A stretch of DNA of 64,000 bases, taken from assembly GCA_963664285.2 (NCBI GenBank), contig CAXXNX010000040.1, forward strand, positions 62,001 through 126,000. Reading direction: 5' to 3'. The position numbers were made by a program, and so were the translations under genes. The notes beneath the pieces were generated by a model. That model saw only the letters and a program-made list of their open reading frames with translations. It made no database searches and had not been told where the DNA came from. This DNA is from JAJCYL01 sp963664285 (lineage in GTDB: Bacteria; Bacteroidota; Bacteroidia; Cytophagales; Cyclobacteriaceae). Shown here in pieces: positions 43,277 to 53,192 of this stretch. Position 1 is the first letter of the stretch. Every line of letters begins with the position of its first letter.

Positions 43277-43564
43277 TTAAATGCTACTGTAAAAATCAAT
43301 TACCTCGCCTTCAGCAAGGGTAACAATAGCTTTCTTATAAGATGATGTCTTACCACTGATAACCCTTGATTTAGAGTACCGCTGTTTCGACTTGCCGGGC
43401 TGTATCATTGTAGCCACTTTCTCTACATTGACACCGTATATCTTTTCAACCTCCTTCTTAATCTCGATTTTATTGGCGCTTTTAGACACCACAAAACCGT
43501 ACCTGCCCTTTTCGTTAAGAGCAGAGATCTTTTCAGTAATCAATGGTTTTACCAGTACGCTCAT
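43277..43564 (-). CDS. rplW: Ribosomal protein L23
   Basis: 95 residues; VLVKPLITEKISALNEKGRY and VEKIYGVNVEKVATMIQPGK. It lies at the tunnel exit and docks trigger factor and SRP. Confidence 0.96.
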   Translation of the reverse strand: MSVLVKPLITEKISALNEKGRYGFVVSKSANKIEIKKEVEKIYGVNVEKVATMIQPGKSKQRYSKSRVISGKTSSYKKAIVTLAEGEVIDFYSSI

Positions 43565-43565
43565 C

Positions 43566-44192
43566 TTAGCCTAATAAATTTTCAATTTTCTCAAATGACC
43601 CTTCAGTGATAACCAATTTTTTGGCATTAATAAGATCATAAGTATTTAATTCATCACAAGTAGTCACTTGCGTTTGCTGCAAGTTCCTGCTGGAGAGATA
43701 AATGTTTTTATCGTTCTCCTTTAGAACAATAAGTGTTTTTTGGTCCTGAAGCGATAAATTGTTCAATATTCCAATAAATTCCTTTGTCTTGGCTGCTTCA
43801 ATGCTGAAATCCTCCAAAACGGAAATCGAACTTTCCTTTGCCTTGTATGAAAGCGCTGATTTTCTAGCTAAAGCTTTCAGTTTTTTATTAAGTCTTAAAT
43901 TGTAATTTCTCGGCCGCGGGCCGAAGGTCCTTCCACCTCCTCTGAATATTGGGTTTTTAATGTCACCGAATCTCGCAGTTCCAGTACCTTTCTGACGCTT
44001 AATCTTTCTTCTTGAACCGGTTATTTCCCCTCTTTCCTTGGCTTTGTGTGTGCCATGTCTACCGTGGGCTCGGTACTGCTTAACATCGAGGTAAATAGCA
44101 TGGTCATTTGGCTCTATTCCAAAAATTTTGTTTGAAAGCGAAACTTTTCGTCCCGTATCTTCACCTTTAATATTTACTACTGCGATTTCCAT
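43566..44192 (-). CDS. rplD: Ribosomal protein L4
   Basis: 208 residues; YLDVKQYRAHGRHGTHKAKE, the tunnel loop GSRRKIKRQKGTGTARFGDI and GRTFGPRPRNYNLRLNKKLK. L4 in E. coli also regulates the S10 operon; no evidence for that is visible here. Confidence 0.96.
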   Translation of the reverse strand: MEIAVVNIKGEDTGRKVSLSNKIFGIEPNDHAIYLDVKQYRAHGRHGTHKAKERGEITGSRRKIKRQKGTGTARFGDIKNPIFRGGGRTFGPRPRNYNLRLNKKLKALARKSALSYKAKESSISVLEDFSIEAAKTKEFIGILNNLSLQDQKTLIVLKENDKNIYLSSRNLQQTQVTTCDELNTYDLINAKKLVITEGSFEKIENLLG

Positions 44193-44194
44193 TT

Positions 44195-44827
44195 TTATTT
44201 CTCTAAAATCACATATGAGTTTTTTGAACCGGGAACTGCTCCACTCACTACAATCAAATTCTTTTCAGCAACAATCTTCATCACTTTCAAATTGAGCACC
44301 TTCACTCTCTCACCGCCTGTTCTTCCAGCCATCTTCATTCCTTTAAATACTCTTGACGGGAAAGAAGCAGCGCCGATAGATCCTGGCGCTCTTAGCCTAT
44401 TGTGCTGACCATGAGTGGCCTGACCAACTCCCGCAAATCCATGTCTCTTCACCACTCCCTGGAAACCCTTACCCTTTGAAGTTCCGATGGCATCAACAAA
44501 ATCATTTTCCTGGAAAACCTGATCCACCGTAATCGAATTACCCAGATCAACCTGACCCTCATATTCAACACGGAAATTCCTAAACTCCGCCACTTTGTGT
44601 TTGGCAGTCGTACCAGCTCTTTTGAAATGACCCAGCATAGCTTTCGAGGTATTCTTTTCCTTCTTCTCTCTATAAGACAATTGAACTGCGTTGTAACCGT
44701 CAGATTCATTGTTCCGTACCTGCGTCACAATGCATGGGCCAGCTTCTATAACGGTACATGCAACGTTATTGCCGTTTTCGTCATAAATACTGGTCATTCC
44801 GATCTTTTTTCCAATTATGCCAGACAT
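44195..44827 (-). CDS. rplC: Ribosomal protein L3
   Basis: 210 residues; GIIGKKIGMTSIYDENGNNV, GKGFQGVVKRHGFAGVGQAT and the central loop PGSIGAASFPSRVFKGMKMA. It is the first gene of the S10-spc-alpha unit here, since rpsJ lies on the preceding transcript behind a terminator. Confidence 0.96.
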   Translation of the reverse strand: MSGIIGKKIGMTSIYDENGNNVACTVIEAGPCIVTQVRNNESDGYNAVQLSYREKKEKNTSKAMLGHFKRAGTTAKHKVAEFRNFRVEYEGQVDLGNSITVDQVFQENDFVDAIGTSKGKGFQGVVKRHGFAGVGQATHGQHNRLRAPGSIGAASFPSRVFKGMKMAGRTGGERVKVLNLKVMKIVAEKNLIVVSGAVPGSKNSYVILEK

Positions 44828-44890
44828 CTTCCTGGAATCTTATCTTTTTGAATTAAATTGAATCTTTTCGTTTCCAAAAAAAACGAACTG

Positions 44891-44921
44891 CAAAGGTAGC
44901 TATTTCACCCTCATCTGCAAA
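44891..44921 (-). promoter_or_regulatory. Bacteroidota-type promoter of the S10-spc-alpha cluster
   Basis: On the minus strand TTTG (44921-44918) is followed after 19 bases by TACCTTTG (44898-44891), an excellent match to TTTG-N19-TAnnTTTG. It lies about 65 bases upstream of rplC and downstream of the terminator at 44962. Confidence 0.8.
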
Positions 44922-44961
44922 CTGAGATTTTCAAAAAACTTTACCTATTTAACACACAAAA

Positions 44962-44986
44962 AAAGAACCAATCGAGTTGGTTCTTT
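44962..44986 (-). terminator. Terminator after rpsJ
   Basis: A perfect 10-bp stem (AAAGAACCAA / TTGGTTCTTT) with a five-base loop, followed on the minus strand by a T-run. It ends the rpsL-rpsG-fusA-rpsJ transcript before the S10 promoter. Confidence 0.85.
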
Positions 44987-45010
44987 GGATGTTGATAGTG
45001 TATTCTGTCG

Positions 45011-45316
45011 TTACACTTTAATCTCTACGTCTACACCACTGGGCAGCTCCAATTTCATAAGCGCGTCAACGGTTTTCGTGCTGTTAGAATAAATATCTAC
45101 TAGTCTTTTGTATGTGCACAACTGGAATTGCTCCCTGGATTTCTTATTTACGTGAGGCGATCGTAATACGGTGAATTTTTCCTTTACAGTCGGTAAAGGA
45201 ATGGGACCACTTACAATTGCTCCTGTAGATTTCACTGCTCTCACAATTTTTTCACTGGATTTATCCACCAAATTGTGATCGTAGGACTTAAGTTTTATTC
45301 TTATTTTCTGAGTCAT
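45011..45316 (-). CDS. rpsJ: Ribosomal protein S10
   Basis: 101 residues; KIRIKLKSYDHNLVDKSSEK and VSGPIPLPTVKEKFTVLRSP with HVNKKSREQF. It is also NusE, the partner of NusB and NusG in antitermination. Here it is the last gene of the str transcript instead of the first of the S10 operon. Confidence 0.97.
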   Translation of the reverse strand: MTQKIRIKLKSYDHNLVDKSSEKIVRAVKSTGAIVSGPIPLPTVKEKFTVLRSPHVNKKSREQFQLCTYKRLVDIYSNSTKTVDALMKLELPSGVDVEIKV

Positions 45317-45328
45317 TTTCTTAAGATT

Positions 45329-47464
45329 TTATGCTGTAGCCAGACCTTTAACTTTAGCAATCACGTCTTCAGAGATATGTTGAGGAACCTGATTATAATG
45401 TGAAAATGTCAAAGTTGCGGTTGCCCTGCCAGAACTAATAGTTCTCAAGTCAGTGACATATCCAAAGAGCTGCGATAACGGTACATCCGCTTTAATGATC
45501 TGGGCTCCACCCTTTGTATCCATGCCTTTCATGATACCTCGGCACTTATTCAAGTTACCAGTAATAGATCCGGTATACTCATCCGGTGAAATCACTTCTA
45601 CTGACATGACCGGCTCTAGTATAATTGGTTTACATTTATCACTTGCAGTTTTAAAGCCAATTCTTGCCGCCAATTCAAACGAAAGTGTATCGGAGTCGAC
45701 ATCATGGAATGAGCCATGGAACAATCGCACCTTCATATCTTCAATTGGATATCCGGCCAAAGGACCGTTTTTCATTGACTCTCTAAATCCCTTTTCAATT
45801 GCCGGAATGAATTCTCTCGGAATAACACCACCAACAATGTTGTTCACAAACTGAAGTCCTGGCTCCTTAAACTCTTTATCTTTCGGACCGATTTCGAATA
45901 GAATATCGGCGAATTTACCCCTACCACCTGTCTGTTTTTTGTACACTTCTCTGTGCTCAACCATATAAGTAAGAGCTTCTTTGTAAGCCACTTGAGGCGC
46001 ACCTTGGTTAATTTCCACTTTGAATTCCCTTTTCAAGCGATCGATGATGATCTCAAGGTGAAGTTCTCCCATACCTCTTAGTACCGTCTGTCCAGTTTCC
46101 TGATCAGTTTGTACCTGGAGTGTAGGGTCCTCTTCAAGAAGCTTGGAAATCGCAATTCCCAATTTGTCAATATCAGCTTGAACCTTAGGTTCAATTGCAT
46201 AACCAATCACAGGCTCAGGGAAGGTTATCGATTCAAGCACAATTTTGTTCTTTTCATCGACAAGGGTGTCACCCGTCTTTATATTCTTGAAACCAACACC
46301 TGCACAAATATCTCCCGCTTCAACGCTATCAATAGCATTTTGCTTATTAGAGTGCATTTGCATCAATCTAGATATTCTTTCCTTTTTATCAGTTCTCATG
46401 TTATGTACATAAGAACCGGCATCTAGTTTTCCGGAATAAACTCTGAAAAAACATAATCTGCCGACGAAGGGATCAGTGGCTATTTTAAAGGCCAAGGCAC
46501 TGAAAGGCTGGTCGACAGAAGGTAATCTTTCCTCTTCTTTATCGGTATATGGGTTAACACCAATAACCGGAGGCAAATCAAGAGGTGATGGCAAGTAAGA
46601 ACATACGGCATCAAGTAAAGCCTGTACACCTTTGTTTTTGAAAGCAGATCCGCACATGACCGGGAACATATCAAGATTGATTGCAGCCTTCCGAATTGCT
46701 GCCATCATTTCTTCTCCAGTAATTGAGTCTGGATCTTCGAAAAATTTCTCTAACAGTGCATCATCGTATTCGGCAACACTTTCTACAAGATTTTGTCTCC
46801 ATTCAGCTACAGTCTCAACTAAATCAGGAGGTACATCCTCGATTCTATAAGTCATGCCCAGGTCTTCCTCATTCCAATAAATTGCTTTATTGGTGATCAG
46901 ATCAACTACTCCCTTAAAACCTTCTTCTGCCCCGATTGGTATCTGTACCGGAACGGGTTTCGCCTTGAGTTTTTCTTTTATTTCATCAACTACATTGAAG
47001 AAATCCGCCCCTGCCCGGTCCATTTTGTTGACAAAGCATATTCTCGGCACCTTATATTTATCGGCTTGCCTCCATACAGTTTCCGACTGAGGCTCTACTC
47101 CTGATACTGCACAGAAAAGCGCCACGGCACCATCAAGTACTCTTAATGACCGCTCAACTTCAACAGTAAAGTCTACGTGACCGGGAGTATCAATTATGTT
47201 GACTCTATATTCCTGGGTATCCGGAAGAGCTTGTCCCTGGAAAGTCGGGTACTTCCAAAATGTTGTCGTAGCTGCAGAAGTAATAGTGATGCCTCTTTCC
47301 TGCTCCTGTTCCATCCAGTCCATAGTTGCGGCACCATCGTGAACTTCACCAATTTTGTGACTAAGTCCGGTATAGTACAAAACACGCTCAGTAGTCGTTG
47401 TTTTGCCGGCATCAATGTGGGCCATGATGCCAATATTTCTTAGGTATTTTAAATCCTTAGCCAT
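45329..47464 (-). CDS. fusA: Elongation factor G
   Basis: 711 residues, five domains. GTPase motifs: G1 AHIDAGKTTTTER (about residues 17-29), G2 RGITITSAATT, G3 DTPGHVDFTVEVERSLRVLD, G4 NKMDRAGAD. Domain IV: TGGRGKFADILFEIGPKDK, and domain V ISPDEYTGSITGNLNKCRG. It drives tRNA-mRNA translocation. Gaps of 8 and 12 bases link it to rpsG and rpsJ. Confidence 0.97.
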   Translation of the reverse strand: MAKDLKYLRNIGIMAHIDAGKTTTTERVLYYTGLSHKIGEVHDGAATMDWMEQEQERGITITSAATTTFWKYPTFQGQALPDTQEYRVNIIDTPGHVDFTVEVERSLRVLDGAVALFCAVSGVEPQSETVWRQADKYKVPRICFVNKMDRAGADFFNVVDEIKEKLKAKPVPVQIPIGAEEGFKGVVDLITNKAIYWNEEDLGMTYRIEDVPPDLVETVAEWRQNLVESVAEYDDALLEKFFEDPDSITGEEMMAAIRKAAINLDMFPVMCGSAFKNKGVQALLDAVCSYLPSPLDLPPVIGVNPYTDKEEERLPSVDQPFSALAFKIATDPFVGRLCFFRVYSGKLDAGSYVHNMRTDKKERISRLMQMHSNKQNAIDSVEAGDICAGVGFKNIKTGDTLVDEKNKIVLESITFPEPVIGYAIEPKVQADIDKLGIAISKLLEEDPTLQVQTDQETGQTVLRGMGELHLEIIIDRLKREFKVEINQGAPQVAYKEALTYMVEHREVYKKQTGGRGKFADILFEIGPKDKEFKEPGLQFVNNIVGGVIPREFIPAIEKGFRESMKNGPLAGYPIEDMKVRLFHGSFHDVDSDTLSFELAARIGFKTASDKCKPIILEPVMSVEVISPDEYTGSITGNLNKCRGIMKGMDTKGGAQIIKADVPLSQLFGYVTDLRTISSGRATATLTFSHYNQVPQHISEDVIAKVKGLATA

Positions 47465-47472
47465 TGCTGGTA

Positions 47473-47940
47473 TTAAAATCTAAAATGTGAAAAAGCTTTA
47501 TTTGCGTCAGCCATCCTGTGAGTGTCATCTTTCTTCTTCACAGCAGATCCTTCGCCGGTAGATGCCGCCACGATTTCACCCGCCAATCGTTGTGTCATGG
47601 TTTTCTCACCTCTCAACCTGGCGAAACGAATCATCCATTTAATACCAAGTGAAATTTTCCTGTCAGGACGTACTTCTAAAGGAACCTGAAATGTCGCACC
47701 ACCAACTCTTCTACTTTTTACCTCTACTGAGGGCATAATGTTGCCGAGCGCCTTCTTCCAGGTCTCGAGTCCATCTTCCTTAGTCTTCTCTTCAACTATA
47801 TTGATCGCGTTATAAAATATTGCAGCAGCAGTATTCTTTTTTCCATCCAACATCAGGTTGTTGATAAATCTGGTGACCAACTCATCCTTGTATTTTGGAT
47901 CGGGAAGTATATATCGCTTCTTAGGCTTTGCTTTTCTCAT
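47473..47940 (-). CDS. rpsG: Ribosomal protein S7
   Basis: 155 residues; DPKYKDELVTRFINNLMLDG and KSRRVGGATFQVPLEVRPDR. It starts assembly of the small-subunit head and contacts the E-site tRNA. Confidence 0.97.
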   Translation of the reverse strand: MRKAKPKKRYILPDPKYKDELVTRFINNLMLDGKKNTAAAIFYNAINIVEEKTKEDGLETWKKALGNIMPSVEVKSRRVGGATFQVPLEVRPDRKISLGIKWMIRFARLRGEKTMTQRLAGEIVAASTGEGSAVKKKDDTHRMADANKAFSHFRF

Positions 47941-47958
47941 TACTGAATAATTTCAATA

Positions 47959-48339
47959 TTATTTTTTGGCCTTTGGTCTCTTGGCGCCATATTTTGATCT
48001 TCTTTGCAAACGACCATCCACTCCTGCGGTATCTAACGCGCCTCTAATAATGTGGTATCTCACACCGGGCAAATCCTTAACCCTTCCGCCTCTTATGAGG
48101 ACAATGGAGTGTTCCTGAAGGTTATGGCCTTCTCCCGGAATGTATGCGTTAACTTCCTTACCATTGGTCAACCTTACTCTTGCAACCTTTCTCATTGCTG
48201 AGTTTGGCTTTTTCGGAGTAGTAGTATAAACCCTGGTACATACACCACGCCTTTGAGGACATGAATCCAAAGCGGGTGATTTTGATTTGGAAGTCAATGT
48301 TTTCCTTCCCTTTCTAACTAACTGCTGTATAGTAGGCAT
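47959..48339 (-). CDS. rpsL: Ribosomal protein S12
   Basis: 126 residues; MPTIQQLVRKGRKTLTSKSK, TTPKKPNSAMRKVARVRLTN and GGRVKDLPGVRYHIIRGALD. The two lysines whose mutation gives streptomycin resistance (in KKPNSA and VKDLPG) are wild type. First gene of the str transcript. Confidence 0.97.
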   Translation of the reverse strand: MPTIQQLVRKGRKTLTSKSKSPALDSCPQRRGVCTRVYTTTPKKPNSAMRKVARVRLTNGKEVNAYIPGEGHNLQEHSIVLIRGGRVKDLPGVRYHIIRGALDTAGVDGRLQRRSKYGAKRPKAKK

Positions 48340-48374
48340 TACAAAGAATTATGGTCATTCTAAATTTAGGGATG

Positions 48375-48382
48375 CAAAGGTA
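48375..48382 (-). promoter_or_regulatory. Promoter (-7 box) of the rpsL operon
   Basis: TACCTTTG on the minus strand, followed by GCATCCC, about 36 bases upstream of rpsL. The -33 region about 19 bases further up reads TTTT rather than TTTG, so the match is good at -7 only. It lies between the rpoC-DUF3467 terminator and rpsL. Confidence 0.6.
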
Positions 48383-48442
48383 GGAAATGAGATCTTAAAA
48401 TAAAAGACAGAAAACGTTATTCATAGGATAAGTTCAGACCAT

Positions 48443-48481
48443 AAAGGAACCTATCCCACATATGGTGAGATAGGTTCCTTT
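48443..48481 (-). terminator. Terminator after the rpoBC-DUF3467 transcript
   Basis: A 13-bp stem (AAAGGAACCTATC / GATAGGTTCCTTT) with a 13-base loop, 18 bases after the DUF3467 stop codon. The T-tail on the minus strand is short. Confidence 0.75.
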
Positions 48482-48498
48482 TCATTCAAAATTATTAA

Positions 48499-48828
48499 TC
48501 AGGCCTCTCCCACTGTTCCCCCAAAATTGATTGGGAATTTAGGAGCTTCGTCAGTTTGTTTGATTGGACCGAAAGTCTTTTCATATTTCTTGATGTTTTC
48601 GTCCAGGGCTATCAAAAGTCTTTTAGCATGCTCCGGAGTCACCACAATTCTAGCTTTCACTTTGGCTTTCGGAACACCCGGCATCAATCGGATAAAATCC
48701 ACTACGAATTCGCTATTCGAGTGAGCGATCATTGCAAGATTAGCATAGATACCTTCAGCGATTTCTTCTGAGAGTTCTATGTTAATTTGGTTTGTTGCTC
48801 TTCGCTGTTCTTTCTCTTTTTCAGACAT
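48499..48828 (-). CDS. DUF3467 protein
   Basis: 109 residues; INIELSEEIAEGIYANLAMI, AHSNSEFVVDFIRLMPGVPK and VVTPEHAKRLLIALDENIKK are typical of DUF3467, a small protein of unknown function encoded directly after rpoC in many Bacteroidota. Here it follows rpoC with a 4-base gap, so it must be co-expressed with RNA polymerase. Confidence 0.9.
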   Translation of the reverse strand: MSEKEKEQRRATNQINIELSEEIAEGIYANLAMIAHSNSEFVVDFIRLMPGVPKAKVKARIVVTPEHAKRLLIALDENIKKYEKTFGPIKQTDEAPKFPINFGGTVGEA

Positions 48829-48832
48829 AATA

Positions 48833-51800
48833 CTATTGGTTAGCCTGGAATTCTATAGTTTGACTGTATTGCTTTTTTGCGGCTACGAGATTCTCATACT
48901 CTTCTTTAGAAGCAACAATCGATGTAGCGAACTTTCTCTGACCAGTACCTGCTGGAATTAAGTGACCAACAATTACATTTTCTTTCAAGCCGATCAAACT
49001 ATCAGACTTACCTCTAATGGAGGCCTCACTTAATACTTTGGTTGTTTCCTGGAAAGAAGCTGCTGAAATGAAACTTTCAGTTCCCAGTGACGCTTGCGTG
49101 ATACCTTGAAGTGTTGGCCTGGAAACAGCTGGTTCAGCATTTCTCACTTGTGCCAATTTCAAATCCTTACGCTTCAAAATAGAATTCTCATCTCTTAATT
49201 GTCTTGAAGTTATTATCTGACCGGGTTTGAAGTTTTCAGAATCACCCTCATCAGTTACTACCTTTTTGTCAAGTATTAAATCGTTCTCCTGTCGGAATAC
49301 CCATCTGTCGACCTGCTGATTAGGCAGGAAGTTGGTATCACCGGCATCGAGTATCATCACTTTCTGCATCATCTGACGAACAATGATTTCAATATGTTTA
49401 TCATTGATCTTTACACCTTGCAAACGATAAACTTCCTGAATCTCATTTACAAGATACTCCTGAACCGCTGTCGGTCCGCTGATAGCCAAAATGTCAGCCG
49501 GAGTAATTGCACCATCAGACAAAGGAATGCCAGCTCTTACGTAGTCATTGTCCTGGACCAGTATGTGTTTAGATAGTGACACGAGGTATCTTTTTTTCAC
49601 ACTATCCTTCGATTCAATGAAGATTTCCCTATTACCTCTTTTGATACCACCATAACTAACGACACCATCAATTTCACTGACCACCGCTGGATTTGAGGGG
49701 TTCCTTGCTTCAAACAATTCCTGTACTCTTGGCAGGCCACCAGTAATATCTCTTGATTTACTAAGTGTTCTTGGGATCTTAGCCAGGATCTGTCCTGGCT
49801 TGATCTGATCTCCTTCAGACGCCGCTAAGTGTGCACCTACCGGAATGTTATATGCTTTAGAATCGTCTTTGTATTCAACAATGATCGCAGGGTTCTTTGT
49901 TTTATCTTTTGTATCAATTATTACCTTTTCCCTGTGACCCGTTTGTTCATCCGATTCCTCCTTATAGGTTACTCCCTCTTCTATGGCCTCAAATTGGATC
50001 TTTCCATCAAATTCAGAAAGTATGACTGCATTATAAGGGTCCCAATCACATAATTCCTGTCCCTTCTCTACTTTATTACCTTCCTTCACTTTAAGGAATG
50101 CACCATATGGAACGTGGTTATTAATTAGGACCTTCCCCTCTTTATCAACAATTCGGATCTCGCCAGATCTACCCATGATCACTTCCACCTTTTCTCCCTC
50201 GGGCGTAGTAGTCTTGATGGATCTAACCCTATCAAATTCAACTTTACCGTCAAACTTGGCCTTAATGTTTGCTTCAACGGCGATATTAGAAGCAGTACCA
50301 CCTACGTGAAATGTTCTAAGTGTTAACTGGGTACCTGGTTCACCAATAGATTGAGCGGCAATAACACCTACTGCCTCACCTTGATAAACCATTTTACCAG
50401 TGGCCAGATTTCTGCCATAGCACTTGGCACAAACACCTCGACGAGTTTCACAGGTGAGGGCTGATCGAATTTCCACTTCTTCGATACTGGTCTCATTAAT
50501 ATATTCCGCGATCTCTTCTGTGAACTGCTCCCCTGAAGCGATGACCAACTCTTCAGTTATCGGATCATAGATATCGTGAACTGATACTCTTCCTAAAATT
50601 CTCTCTGACAAAGGTTCTACAATATCTTCGTTATCCTTAAGCGCCGACGTGGCTATTCCTCTAAGAGTGCCGCAATCCTCTTCGATGACAACCACATCTT
50701 GGGATACATCTACCAATCTCCTCGTTAGATAACCCGCATCTGCAGTCTTAAGAGCGGTATCAGCCAACCCTTTCCTGGCTCCATGGGTTGAAATAAAATA
50801 TTCTATTACATCCAATCCCTCTTTAAAGTTAGACAGGATAGGGTTTTCGATGATCTCACCTACAGAACCCTGAAGATTTTTCTGGGGCTTTGCCATAAGG
50901 CCTCTCATACCACCGAGTTGCCTTACCTGCTCTCTTGATCCCCTCGCACCTGAGTGCATCATCATATATATGGGGTTGAAGCCACCCTGATCTTCGCTTA
51001 ACTGTTTCATAAGGGTATTAGTGATCTGCGAATTAATCCTTGTCCAGATGTCAATTACCTGATTGTACCTTTCATTATCGGTAATTAAGCCTATGAGGTA
51101 ATTGCTCCAGACTGCATCCACTTCTTCCTTGGCTTGCTGTACCAGTTTAACCTTTTCTTCAGGGACACCAATATCCGCAAGCCCGATAGATAAACCACCC
51201 ATATAGGCCATCTTGAATCCGAGCTCTTTGATATTGTCTAGGAATTCAGCCGTTTTGGCCATTCCTGAAATTTTAAAGACTTGGGCAATGATCTTTTGAA
51301 GCTTTTTCTTAGTCAAAAGCTCATTCACATATCCGACTTCCTCGGGAATGTACTGGTTGAAGATCACCCGACCGGCCACAGTTTCAATGGTTCTGGTCAC
51401 CAGCTCATCGTTCTCTCTTATTTTTCCACGAACTTTTATGAGGTCATGCTGGGAAATCACTCCTTCATTGATCGCAATGATTACCTCTTCAGGTCCATAG
51501 AAGATCTTTTGTCCATCACTACCTTTATCCTTTTTACCCTTTGCTGGGGTTGCTTCTCGGCCTCTGGTAAGGTAATATAGCCCGAGTACCATATCCTGTG
51601 AAGGAACAGTAATTGGGTTGCCATTGGCAGGGTTCAGAATATTATGAGAAGCTAACATCAATAAAGATGCTTCAATGATAGCTTCATGTCCCAATGGAAC
51701 GTGAACTGCCATCTGGTCACCATCAAAGTCGGCATTGAAGGCCGTACATGCCAATGGATGTAGCTGAATTGCTTTACCTTCTATCAACTTAGGTTGGAAT

Positions 51801-53149
51801 GCCTGGATACCAAGCCTATGGAGTGTTGGGGCCCGGTTCAGAAGCACAGGGTGTCCCTTGAGTACATTCTCCAATATATCCCAAACAACAGGATCCTTTC
51901 TGTCTACAATTTTCTTAGCAGATTTTACAGTCTTGACAATTCCCCTCTCAATCAGTTTTCTGATAATGAAAGGTTTGAAAAGCTCAGCAGCCATTTCTTT
52001 CGGAAGACCACACTCATGCATTTTTAATTCAGGACCAACAACGATAACTGAACGACCTGAATAGTCAACTCTTTTACCTAGTAAGTTCTGACGGAAACGT
52101 CCTTGCTTACCTTTAAGCATATCACTTAAGGATTTTAACGCCCTGTTACCGTCAGACCTTACTGCATTAACTTTTCTAGAGTTATCAAATAATGAATCTA
52201 CTGCTTCCTGAAGCATTCTTTTTTCATTTCGAAGAATTACCTCGGGAGCTTTGATATCAATTAGACGCTTAAGCCTGTTATTTCTAATGATTACCCTTCT
52301 GTAAAGATCGTTCAAGTCTGAAGTGGCAAATCGGCCACCATCGAGAGGAACTAATGGTCTTAATTCAGGTGGAATAACTGGCACCATTCTTATCACCATC
52401 CAATCCGGACGGTTCTCAATTCTAGTCCTTGCATCCCTAAAGGCTTCTACAACCTTCAATCGCTTGAGCGCCTCAACTTTTCTCTGCTGAGATGTATCAG
52501 TAGCCGCTTGATGACGTAATTGGTATGACAGCTCATCGAGGTTGATACGTGAAAGAAGCATCTCCAACGCTTCGGCACCCATTTTTGCGATGAACTTGTT
52601 GGGATCTTCATCTTCAAGCAACTGATTCTCTCTCGGAAGCTTATCCAATATATCGAGATACTCATCTTCCGTTTGGAAATCCAGATAATTGACTTCATCC
52701 TCGGCCTTTACACCTGCCTGAATCACCACATATCTCTCATAGTAAATGATCTGGTCAAGCTTCTTAGTTGGTAAACCAAGTAAGTAGCCAATTTTGTTTG
52801 GCAAAGATTTGAAATACCAGATATGGGCTACCGGAACAACCAGTTCTATGTGACCCATTCGCTCGCGGCGAACTTTCTTCTCGGTAACTTCAACTCCACA
52901 ACGATCACAGATGATTCCTTTATATCTGATCCTTTTGTACTTGCCACAATGACATTCCCAGTCCTTCACGGGACCAAATATCCTCTCGCAGAATAATCCA
53001 CCCATTTCAGGTTTGTAAGTTCTGTAGTTAATGGTCTCGGGTTGGGTGACTTCTCCGTGAGAGCTTTCCAGTATCGACTCAGGCGATGCCAGACTGATTG
53101 TCACTTTAGAAAAGTTATTACTCAGCTTTTTGTTTTTCCTGAATGCCAT
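48833..53149 (-). CDS. rpoC: RNA polymerase beta-prime subunit
   Basis: 1438 residues. Zinc site 1: WECHCGKYKRIRYKGIICDR with CxC and CxxC near residues 65-83. Active-site NADFDGDQMAVHVPLGHEAI with three Mg-binding aspartates. Bridge-helix/trigger-loop region: GARGSREQVRQLGGMRGLMA. Zinc site 2: CETRRGVCAKCYGRNLATGK. C-terminal GTGQRKFATSIVASKEEYEN. It forms the DNA clamp and the catalytic centre. The gene follows rpoB by 43 bases. Confidence 0.97.
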   Translation of the reverse strand: MAFRKNKKLSNNFSKVTISLASPESILESSHGEVTQPETINYRTYKPEMGGLFCERIFGPVKDWECHCGKYKRIRYKGIICDRCGVEVTEKKVRRERMGHIELVVPVAHIWYFKSLPNKIGYLLGLPTKKLDQIIYYERYVVIQAGVKAEDEVNYLDFQTEDEYLDILDKLPRENQLLEDEDPNKFIAKMGAEALEMLLSRINLDELSYQLRHQAATDTSQQRKVEALKRLKVVEAFRDARTRIENRPDWMVIRMVPVIPPELRPLVPLDGGRFATSDLNDLYRRVIIRNNRLKRLIDIKAPEVILRNEKRMLQEAVDSLFDNSRKVNAVRSDGNRALKSLSDMLKGKQGRFRQNLLGKRVDYSGRSVIVVGPELKMHECGLPKEMAAELFKPFIIRKLIERGIVKTVKSAKKIVDRKDPVVWDILENVLKGHPVLLNRAPTLHRLGIQAFQPKLIEGKAIQLHPLACTAFNADFDGDQMAVHVPLGHEAIIEASLLMLASHNILNPANGNPITVPSQDMVLGLYYLTRGREATPAKGKKDKGSDGQKIFYGPEEVIIAINEGVISQHDLIKVRGKIRENDELVTRTIETVAGRVIFNQYIPEEVGYVNELLTKKKLQKIIAQVFKISGMAKTAEFLDNIKELGFKMAYMGGLSIGLADIGVPEEKVKLVQQAKEEVDAVWSNYLIGLITDNERYNQVIDIWTRINSQITNTLMKQLSEDQGGFNPIYMMMHSGARGSREQVRQLGGMRGLMAKPQKNLQGSVGEIIENPILSNFKEGLDVIEYFISTHGARKGLADTALKTADAGYLTRRLVDVSQDVVVIEEDCGTLRGIATSALKDNEDIVEPLSERILGRVSVHDIYDPITEELVIASGEQFTEEIAEYINETSIEEVEIRSALTCETRRGVCAKCYGRNLATGKMVYQGEAVGVIAAQSIGEPGTQLTLRTFHVGGTASNIAVEANIKAKFDGKVEFDRVRSIKTTTPEGEKVEVIMGRSGEIRIVDKEGKVLINNHVPYGAFLKVKEGNKVEKGQELCDWDPYNAVILSEFDGKIQFEAIEEGVTYKEESDEQTGHREKVIIDTKDKTKNPAIIVEYKDDSKAYNIPVGAHLAASEGDQIKPGQILAKIPRTLSKSRDITGGLPRVQELFEARNPSNPAVVSEIDGVVSYGGIKRGNREIFIESKDSVKKRYLVSLSKHILVQDNDYVRAGIPLSDGAITPADILAISGPTAVQEYLVNEIQEVYRLQGVKINDKHIEIIVRQMMQKVMILDAGDTNFLPNQQVDRWVFRQENDLILDKKVVTDEGDSENFKPGQIITSRQLRDENSILKRKDLKLAQVRNAEPAVSRPTLQGITQASLGTESFISAASFQETTKVLSEASIRGKSDSLIGLKENVIVGHLIPAGTGQRKFATSIVASKEEYENLVAAKKQYSQTIEFQANQ

Positions 53150-53192
53150 ATTGTTTTTATAGTGTGATTATGAATAGGCTTTCACCTTATAA

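Noticed and set aside
49829..50053. Plus-strand frames opposite rpoC and rpoB
   Set aside because: They lie antisense to invariant polymerase domains and have no independent support.
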